Of a stretch of DNA of 5,794 bases, positions 1 through 5,794 are shown piece by piece. The position numbers were made by a program, and so were the translations under genes. Every line of letters begins with the position of its first letter. Within the stretch, counting starts at the first letter, position 1. The stretch spans positions 1-5,794 of the forward strand of contig CAPGDO010000031.1 of NCBI GenBank assembly GCA_948616985.1, in the 5' to 3' direction. The notes beneath the pieces are model-generated. The model was not told the origin of the DNA, did not search any database, and worked only from the letters and a program-made list of their open reading frames with translations. The stretch is from MGBC163016 sp910588905 (GTDB lineage Bacteria > Actinomycetota > Coriobacteriia > Coriobacteriales > Eggerthellaceae).

Positions 1-764
1 GCGCTTCCCGTAGAGCCCGAGAAGAGGTCTGTCATGGTGGGGGTGCCGGCTGTGATGGAGCCTGCGGCACCAGAGGTCCGAGGAGTGCCGTTGCCATTGG
101 CGACGCCATCGAGGGTGACGGAGGTGAGAGCTGGGGTGTTCGCGAACATGCGGGTGAGGTTGGCCCGATCCCCATTGCCCGAGGAGGTGAGGGAGGCTTC
201 CTCGAGGTTCGTGCACCCTTCGAAGAGAGAGGCGAAGCTGCCTGTGGCACAGACGCTCACAAGCGTTGCCTTTGTGAGCTCAGGACAAGCTGCGAACATC
301 CTGTCAGCAGTGGCAGCTCCGCCTACGCTTGAGAGCGAGATCTCAGGCATATGAGCCCCTTCGAACAGAGATGAGAGGTCCCCCGAGGCCGTGGATGCGG
401 CCCCCACGTTCTCCATGAGGACAGTGGCATCTTCAGAGAGGGCGCCCTTGAACAGGGAGGAGAGGTTCACAGCAGCAGTGCGTGTGGCGAAGCCCTTGAG
501 CACCACAGCAGAGGTGTCTCCATCATCTGCGAGCCCTGTGCACCCCTCGAACATGGAGGCAGCGCTCACTGGGTTCAAGGTCGCAGGCAGGAAGACCCCT
601 TCTGGCATGTCGAGCTTAGCCTCGTAGGGGGTGGGCTGGTTCTGGTTGGTGACAGTGGCAAGCGAGGTGCACCCAGAGAACATATGGGAGGCATCCGTAG
701 TCGCATCGGTGATGGTGAGCCCGCGCATGTCAGCAGAGGTGAGACGCGTGCACCCCTCGAACAT
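1..764 (-). repeat. Module III leucine-rich-repeat stack, truncated by window edge
   Basis: Residues 1676-1930 carry five MF starts (plus 759, 678, 549, 294 and 144) and four LF variants (LFKGA, LFEGA, LFEGC, LFSGS). The later units are fairly regular, 23 to 29 residues apart between about residues 1780 and 1882. Units use Cys at the fourth or fifth position irregularly, with Ala, Thr or Ser substituting. The stack is richer in Ala, Ser and Glu and much richer in GC than stack II; for example, bases 61-120 hold 41 G/C of 60. The stack continues past the window edge, so its cap and the protein's C-terminus are not seen. Confidence 0.85.
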
Positions 765-3700
765 GCCAGCGAGGGACCCTTGGGCATCGATGCGTCCTAA
801 GAACACCACTTGCGTGAAGGAGTTCGCATAGGAGCTTCCGCTGTTCCAGGGAGCACGCGTGGAGTCTGCCCTGTTGAACGAGCGCATGGTGCCAGAGACG
901 TTGTTGGAGGGATAGAGCACCAGAGAGGACACCCCATCCTTCGTGCGGATGGACCAGCGCACAGAGGTTCCGTTCCAGGTGTCGTTGCCATCATCGCGAC
1001 CCACATATCCCGTGACGACCGTATCGCCATACTCAGCCTCAGTGGAGGACTTCCCATTGACCGAGTTGTTGATGTAGTCACGACCCTGCCACACATTGAA
1101 GATGGTGTTGGAAGCAGCAGTCAAGTTGCCCGAGGCATCTGTAGCGAGCGTCATGTGGATGGTACCGGTGTAGTCATAGACCGTGGATTGCCCACTGTTA
1201 TTGGTGATGGTGAGGTTCGGGCGCTGCATGAGCTCAGAGGCAGTAGTAGGACCAGCGTTAGTCAGATAGATGTTCGCTTGGATCACATAGACCGGGCTTC
1301 CGGTATTGCTCGTCCTGTACCAGAAGAACCCGTTCAAGAGCTTCTTGAACTGTGTGCCTAACGTGATGGTGGCCCTATTGGTCTTGTCGAACAGAGCCGT
1401 GCAGCCGGTGAACATATCGTTCATGCCACAGTCGCCTGTACCACCGCTGCCATTAGCTGCCACTTCCACGAAGTTGTTGGGCAGGCTAGCTGTAGACAAG
1501 CCAGTAGTGTCAAGGCTATTGAGCTTGGTGCAGCCGTTGAACATAGATTCCATATTGACCGGTGCGATCGCGCCGCCAGCACCGATGAACTTGACTGTCA
1601 TTGTGCTTGCTGCTGTACCGGATGCCATGAACAATCCTCGTAAATTTGGAGTTGCGGATTCGACAGAGGTCACGGTCCACGTGAAGGTAGAGAGCTTAGG
1701 ACAGGCTCTAAAGGACTCGCCAAACGGCTCATTTGCATGCTTGATGAAGTCGGTTAGCGCCACATGCTCCAACCTATCGCATCCCCGGAACATGCACTCC
1801 ATATCAACTGCGTTGGCTTGACCCATATCTGCTGGCAATATGAGCGAACAGTCCTCTGTTGTGCCCACGGATGTGATGGCATCTAAGTCTTCGAACATAT
1901 GGTTCATGTGGAAGTCTGCCCCTTGTACCGCTGTCATCCCTGCAGCTGTGGCCTGGGCTGCGGTTGCCATGGCGGGCATGCCGCGCAAGTCGAACTTGGG
2001 CATCATTACACGGTTGGTTGCGTAGGAAACATCATGCCACGCCGCACTTGATGGCCTTAATCCGTCATAGCTTTGGATGTTGTTGAAATCCCACTGTTCA
2101 GTGACAGTGGTCGTTTTAAGCGTGTATGTGCCATCTGAGAAGAGATGTCCCATGGAGACAGCTGTGCCTTGGTTGCCGCTGTTCGACCACGTAAGAGAGG
2201 ATTTTGCTCCTATATTGGTACTGGTGAGCGAGTCGTAGAACATGCTGCGCAGATTCGCGCAGTTGTTGCCCACGTCAGTGAACTTCCATGTACTCGTAGT
2301 ATCCTTTGCGATCTGTGTAGCATTGGTGGAAGTTCCACAGAGCGTGAACATCTGGTACATCTCAGCACCCTGACCCGTGCCCACGCGCGTAAGGTTGACC
2401 GTTTGAAGTGCGTTGCAGTTCCAGAACATGCGCGAGAGCAAAGCGCGGCTTCCCGTACCGACATCCGTAAAGTTGACCCTCTTAAGATAGTGGCAATCTT
2501 GGAACATTAGTCGCAGATTCGCATTCGCACCCGTGCCGACGCGAGTAAGGGTGACGGTGGGTGTGACATTCGCAGCAGAATTGTTGAAAGCGTTGTAGAA
2601 CATGCCATTCGCATTGCTGTTGGTAGCCTTCAGGCAATCCGTGAGGGTGACATCAGTCAGCTTGCAGTTCAAGAATGCATTGGATAAATAGCCTGTCGCA
2701 TAGCTCGTGTATGACCCATTGAAGGAGTTGATTGCCACCAGCTTCGTCAAGCTCGTGCAACCGTCAAACAGCTGGACCATCTTGATGTTGTCAGCGTTGA
2801 ACGCAGTGTCCAAGTACACTTCCGTTATCCCCGTGCAGTTTATGAACATAGAATCTGCCACTTCCGCGCCCCCAGTGGTATAGAAATTCTTGAGCTGCAC
2901 CTTCTTGATGCCGATACAGGTGGAGAACGCATAATTGCACTTGATGGACTTATTCGTTCCCAGATCGTGGAGGCTGACCGCAGTGAGTTCAAGGCAGTAT
3001 TGAAAGGCATAGCCTATGTATGTCAGTTTGGGCATGCTTGAGGGGAAACGGATGGCAGGTGCTACCCCGTCTACGGCAGCATCCATGCCAACGGGACCTG
3101 CAAGAGATCTGCAGGAGTAGAACATGTACTGCATGCTTGCTACATTGGTGAAGGAAAGCGATGACATGTCGATCCTGGGCAAGGAGACGCAACCATAGAA
3201 GGCGAACGTAAAGCTGGTGGTTGCCGAGGTATCCAGATTGGCGAAATTGATGGATGTGAGAGCTTCAAGGCCATAGAAAGCGTAGTCCATGTCCCTGGCT
3301 TTCACGGGCGTGCTGTTGTACCCGGTGAAGGTTACCGTGGTTATCGTCTTGTCGTTGCGCCAAGGAGGAACGATACGGCCATTGCCGGCATCTATGCCGA
3401 GCGACATCATCTGGGCGTTGCTGGCATATGAGCGGATGTTCAAGGTCTTGCCATCAGCGCTGATGGTATAGCGCACCGCATTGGTAGGCGTAGAGGAACT
3501 TGCACTGTAACCCAGGTTCCCACTCTTCGATGTGCTTACACCTCCGAAGTACCCCTGGGTCTTCCAGATGGTCTCGTTGCCATTGCTGAGGATGATCTGT
3601 GATGTGTTCCCGGCATAGTTGTATGTCGTGTTGCCAACCGTCCCGCTCGGGCGCTCCATGAGCTGAGCAGCAGATGAGGGGCCACCTTCTACGTATATCT

Positions 3701-5794
3701 TCGTGTTGGCGTTCATGACATATGAGTAGGTGCCATTTGTATTTCGTTGGCCAAAAAAGCCATTATCCAACGGAATCTTCCCAACATATATGGTGGCAGG
3801 CGTTGGCGATATGGCCGTACCGTTCGATCCCTTCGTAGCTATGCAGTTTGCTCCATTGAACCAGTTGTTCACATACACACCGGCAGAGAGTTCTGTGACA
3901 CCGCGCAAGTCAAGGTATGAGAGCTTCGGAGACTGGTAGAACATGTTGGAACTTGAAGACCAAACGCATCTCTTAGTGTTCTTGAATTCGACTCGCTCTA
4001 AAGACGCATTGCGTCCGAAGGAGGCGTTCCACCACATGCCGTAGGCATCTATCCCCAGTCCTTCGAACTTGACGGTTTTGAGCTTGGGGCAATCACTGAA
4101 CATGTCATAGAGACCCACACCCCATGAGCTGTTGGGATCGGTTCCATAGATCAGATAACGATCGATATATCCAGTGATGAAGCTAGTGAGATTCACTGAT
4201 TCCAACTGCGAACAGCTATTGAACATCAAGTTATAGAAGCGCTTGTGGGTCATATCCCACGTTTGGGGAAGAGTGAGATATCCCGCACCCAGGTCACTTC
4301 CGGCGCCGGTATTGTTGGAGCCGTTCGCTATGTGCTTGATGCGCGTAAGGCGTCGGAAACCGTGGAAGGTCTCGTTGGGTTCATCATTCAGGGTATATCC
4401 AGGACCGAGCAGTGGCATGCCGCGCATATCCATTCGAGTAGCTCCAAAGCCATCGAAAATATAGTTGGTCCCACGTGCGGCCCCTGTATGTGAATCCTTC
4501 CAGGAGAAGTTGGCGGCAGAGAACCGTGTACTGGTCATGGCGTTCTGACACCACTGATTTATGATCGCACCATTAGAGCCTACGTTGGTGAACGTCCAGT
4601 TCGCAGTCGTATTGGCTGGGATAGTGCTATTTGAGGTGCCACTCTGATAGAACATCTGGTTCATGAAGATGCGCCCACCGCTACCCACATTGGTGAGCGT
4701 CACATTAGTGAGGGATGGGCACTCCGCGAAGGTCCGATCAAGCCCTTGGCTTCCATTAGTACCAGTATTGAAATTCGTTGCCTGCACAGTGCGAAGGGAT
4801 CCGAAGTTTCTGAACATCTCGCCACAGCTCACTTCGCTCGCTTTGCCTACGTTGTTCAGTATGACAATGGAGCCTGCAGCAAGGGCTTCCGTACTCAACC
4901 CACAGTTTTGGAACATGGACCTCAGATACACACCGTATATGTTCCAGCAGTTCTGGATGTTGACTGTGCGGATATTCGGATTGCCCACGAACATCCAGTG
5001 ATATTGAGCCCACCTACCATTGAAGGCATCCTTCAAGATAACGGTTTCCAGTGAAGTGCATCTTGCAAATGCATTGATTCCCGTGACACCGCCAGCCTTG
5101 AAATTGCCGTTTGCGCCCGTCTTGAAGTTCACACCTTCTGGAACGGCTGCTCCATCAGTGGTCACGGCCACATCAGATGAGAATCGCACCGACTTGATTA
5201 GGGTATTGAGGAACATCTGCTGAATGGACGTTGTCGTATCTGTGACCTTCAGCTGCGTCATATCTGCATTGACCACCGAGCACTGATAGAACATATGGTC
5301 AAGGCGTGCTCCAGCCGTGACGCCCCCGAGGACCTTCACGTCCCGGAAGGACTTGGAGTAGCCGTCCCCATCGCCGCCCGCCATATTCTTGCCCGTCCAG
5401 GGTGCAAATGCCCCCGGATAGCTCTCATTGTTGTACCCGAAGTCCCTCATCACCGCCGGGTAGGCAGTCGAGTTGTAGCCGCTCCTCTTATTGGGGTAGA
5501 TGAGCAGCGTCCCCACGCCCGCATCGGTGGTGCGGATCCGCCAGACGACCGAGTTGTCATGTGTGGTGTTGTCGCCGGATGCTCCCACATAGCCATAGGC
5601 CGTCGTATGCCCGAACGCCGCCAAGCCATCATCGCCTATGAGCGCGTTCACGTCCGCTTCCGTGTACTTGATGGAGCCCACGTAACCGCGGGCCACCCAG
5701 ACCTCATCGATCAAGGTCTTATCAGCGATGTAGATGGACCCTTGGAACCTCGCCTCGCCCTCGCTCGGGCATTGCATGAGGGCAGCTGCTGTCT
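1..5794 (-). CDS. Giant BspA-like / DUF285 leucine-rich-repeat surface protein, partial at both ends
   Basis: The minus-strand frame with codons at plus positions 3k to 3k+2 is open for all 1930 complete codons; I translated every codon and found no stop. The product is built from repeats of the form MFxxCxxLxxV-L/F, with 25 MF dipeptides in one frame, for example MFEGCTRL, MFSGCTSL, MFYDSL and MFQNCGL. This is the signature of DUF285/BspA-type LRR proteins, which are usually exported and surface-attached; BspA of Tannerella forsythia binds host matrix proteins. Adhesion or ligand binding is therefore inferred for this one. Three header-stack-cap modules follow each other. At 1930 residues or more it is far longer than a single-module family member. 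All 28 Trp codons are TGG. No start, ribosome binding site, signal peptide, membrane segment or sorting motif is visible, because both termini lie outside the window. Composition is rich in Asn, Thr, Ser, Gly and Ala and poor in Lys. Family assignment is firm; ligand and host are not known. Confidence 0.95.
538..765 (-). repeat. Pair of identical 18-base repeats within stack III
   Basis: The plus-strand string gtgcacccctcgaacatg occurs at 538-555 and again at 748-765, 210 bases apart and in the same frame; it encodes the MFEGCT start of two LRR units. A partial copy (gtgcaccc then gagaacat) lies near 668-683. 210 bases is 70 codons, so recombination between the two copies would remove or add units without changing the frame. 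Confidence 0.8.
765..1217 (-). other. Module III header domain
   Basis: Residues 1526-1675 begin with NLTITNNSG and repeat the header landmarks: VWQGRDYIN (Trp 1568), TGYVGRDDGND (Tyr 1596), the strand VRWSIRTKDG (Trp 1613), LVLYPSNN, and Pro-Trp at 1648-1649. The strand FTQVVFLGRI then precedes the first MFEGC unit. It has the longest lead between the LMQRP motif and the first Trp (43 residues, against 23 and 28 in the other two), filled by a beta-rich stretch (TGTIHMTLATDASG). This is the copy closest to the familiar pre-repeat strand of DUF285 proteins, and its C-terminal part is GC-rich like the stack that follows. Confidence 0.7.
1218..1373 (-). other. Module II cap / inter-module linker
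   Basis: Residues 1474-1525 close the second stack with ATITLGTQF, then LLNGFFWYR, the strand YVIQANIYLTNAG, and TASELMQRP. Order and motifs match the module I cap, with 52 residues here against 50 there. The ITLG strand at the end of a DUF285 stack is familiar in the family; the NGFF and LMQRP extension is what ties it to the next header. Seen directly: shared motifs and spacing. Inferred: a C-terminal cap that doubles as a rigid connector. Confidence 0.68.
1374..3281 (-). repeat. Module II leucine-rich-repeat stack, mixed AF- and MF-type units
   Basis: Residues 838-1473 form the longest stack. It opens with AF-type units (AFYGLEAL, AFYGCVSL, AFQYCLEL, AFSTCIGI, AFLNC) that resemble LRR_5 repeats of BspA. 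It then passes to MF-type units, giving eleven MF starts in all: plus positions 3120, 2844, 2598, 2502, 2424, 2346, 2238, 1893, 1788, 1539 and 1410. Two consecutive units are exactly 26 residues (78 bases) long, at plus 2502, 2424 and 2346. In this part the loop after the strand reads T[DR]VGTG, where canonical DUF285 repeats have DTSxVT. A Pro-containing FDLRGMP followed by an Ala/Thr-rich stretch (about residues 1259-1280) interrupts the regular repeats. The last unit, MFTGCTAL, leads straight into the cap. Confidence 0.88.
3282..3647 (-). other. Module II header domain
   Basis: Residues 716-837 lie between the cap ending LMERP and the first AFYG repeat. They share the header landmarks: IWKTQGYFGG (Trp 743), a second GY as GYSASS (Tyr 762), the strand VRYTISADG (Tyr 775, with Tyr in place of the Trp of the other two headers), TLNIRSY, and a Pro-Pro-Trp at 809-811. 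The strand ITTVTFTG then leads into the stack. It is shorter than the module I header, and the loop between the central strand and Pro-Trp is reduced: Trp/Tyr-to-Trp spacing is 36 residues here and in module III, against 48 in module I. Confidence 0.65.
3648..3797 (-). other. Module I cap / inter-module linker
   Basis: Residues 666-715 close the first LRR stack. They read ATIYVG, then NGFFGQR, a Tyr-rich strand TYSYVMNANTKIYVEG, and end in SSAAQLMERP. A related segment closes module II (ATITLG…NGFF…YVIQANIYLTNAG…SELMQRP), and the window's first residues end in the matching ALMQCP. DUF285 proteins often finish with an ITLG-like strand, so I read this as the C-terminal cap of one solenoid that also serves as the linker to the next header. 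The conserved NGFF and LM[QE][RC]P motifs are seen directly; the structural role is inferred. Confidence 0.65.
3798..5294 (-). repeat. Module I leucine-rich-repeat stack (DUF285/BspA type)
   Basis: Residues 167-665 carry nine MF repeat starts, at plus positions 5289, 5211, 4989, 4911, 4812, 4650, 4221, 4098 and 3939. Variant starts include AFARCTSL, TFAECPSL, TFHGFRRL, IFDGFG and WFNGANC. Typical units read MF-x-x-C-x-x-L-x-x-V-x-L/F followed by a loop of variable length. Spacing is irregular, so several loops are long insertions. The stack is unusually rich in aromatic residues: Trp at 261, 266 and 283, and a Trp-Trp pair at 586-589 (MWWN). The motif MDMRGMP near plus 4410-4440 has a counterpart in module II. 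The last unit (WFNGANC) passes into the cap. The structure expected for the family is a solenoid with a beta-sheet on the concave face; ligand contacts there are inferred only. Confidence 0.85.
5295..5792 (-). other. Module I header domain (N-terminal edge of window)
   Basis: Residues 1-166 precede the first MF repeat. The first residues, ending in LMQCP (residue 9), look like the tail of a preceding cap, so a further module probably lies upstream. Landmarks in order are VW followed by ARGYVGS (Trp at residue 32), a second GYVGASGDN (Tyr 68), a strand VVWRIRTTD (Trp 84), LLIYP, and a Pro-Trp at 131-132. A Gly/Asp-rich loop (AGGDGDGYS) and the strand VKVLGGV then lead into the first repeat. 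The WxIxxxD…L.I.P…PW arrangement resembles the strand that precedes the repeats in many DUF285 proteins; I infer an N-terminal cap of the solenoid. This header is GC-rich compared with the stack that follows it. Confidence 0.7.

Noticed and set aside
797..1096. Minus-strand ORF of 99 codons in another frame
   Set aside because: It overlaps the main frame on the same strand but out of register; its Met/Ser/Pro-rich sequence has no recognisable motif.
810..1361. Plus-strand ORF of 183 codons, the longest bounded ORF in the window
   Set aside because: It lies opposite the header III coding region, has no recognisable domain and no plausible ribosome binding site, and the minus frame across the same bases carries conserved header motifs. 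It is an antisense shadow.
1306..1821. Plus-strand ORF of 171 codons
   Set aside because: It is antisense to MF repeats and the module II cap. Its residues are complements of the repeat codons and show no family resemblance.
1921..1980. Ala/Thr-rich stretch (MATAAQATAAGMTA) resembling an antifreeze-like helix
   Set aside because: It is a single short run inside an LRR loop, without an 11-residue periodicity; low-complexity loop filler is the simpler reading.
1..5794. Tandem DNA repeat array or CRISPR
   Set aside because: Recurring gaacat strings are the codons of the MF motif. Spacing is irregular and the DNA between them is divergent coding sequence in one frame, so there are no conserved direct repeats with unique spacers.
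1..5794. Possible pseudogene or frameshift at the GC transitions
   Set aside because: The frame was followed codon by codon across the whole window and the MF motifs stay in register on both sides of each transition.
1..5794. Mollicute or protist origin, since both groups have BspA/DUF285 proteins
   Set aside because: All 28 Trp codons are TGG with no in-frame TGA, and codons prefer G/C endings, unlike AT-rich mycoplasmas, Trichomonas or Entamoeba.

Overview
The window lies entirely inside one very long gene on the minus strand. Read in reverse complement, in the frame whose codons occupy plus-strand positions 3k to 3k+2, there is no stop codon across 1930 consecutive complete codons (5792 down to 3). 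The start, any signal peptide, the stop and any cell-wall anchor all lie outside the window. A caller that needs a start and a stop inside the window would miss this gene and report only its shadow frames.

The product is a giant leucine-rich-repeat surface protein of the BspA-like / DUF285 type. Its hallmark is a recurring Met-Phe-x-x-Cys-x-x-Leu motif. I count 25 in-frame MF dipeptides, plus AF, LF, TF, WF and IF variants, each followed by a short beta-strand-like V-x-L/F segment. Residue numbers below count from the window's N-terminal edge (residue 1 = plus positions 5790-5792).

The gene is modular and, in coding order, contains three tandem copies of one composite unit. Module I has a header (about residues 9-166), an LRR stack (167-665) and an ITLG/IYVG-type cap (666-715). 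Module II has a header (716-837), a stack (838-1473) and a cap (1474-1525). Module III has a header (1526-1675) and a stack running off the window (1676-1930). Each header has the same order of landmarks: [VI]W..GY-like, a second GY, a W/Y-x-I strand with D-G, and a Pro-Trp. Each cap ends in LM[QE][RC]P, which joins directly to the next header. Modules I and II also share a long collinear anchor inside their LRR stacks, so they look like diverged duplicates.

The organism is probably a host-associated bacterium. DUF285/BspA proteins are common in Coriobacteriia, Lachnospiraceae, Lactobacillales and Bacteroidetes. Codons favour G/C endings (Lys is mostly AAG, Leu often CTC), and all 28 Trp codons are TGG with no in-frame TGA. 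This argues against mollicutes and AT-rich protists and fits a moderately GC-rich gut or oral bacterium, perhaps a coriobacterium (low confidence). GC content is uneven: both ends of the window are near 65% in sampled lines, while parts of the middle are near 40%.

No RNA gene, mobile element, CRISPR array, promoter, terminator or second gene is supported. There is no intergenic DNA in the window.
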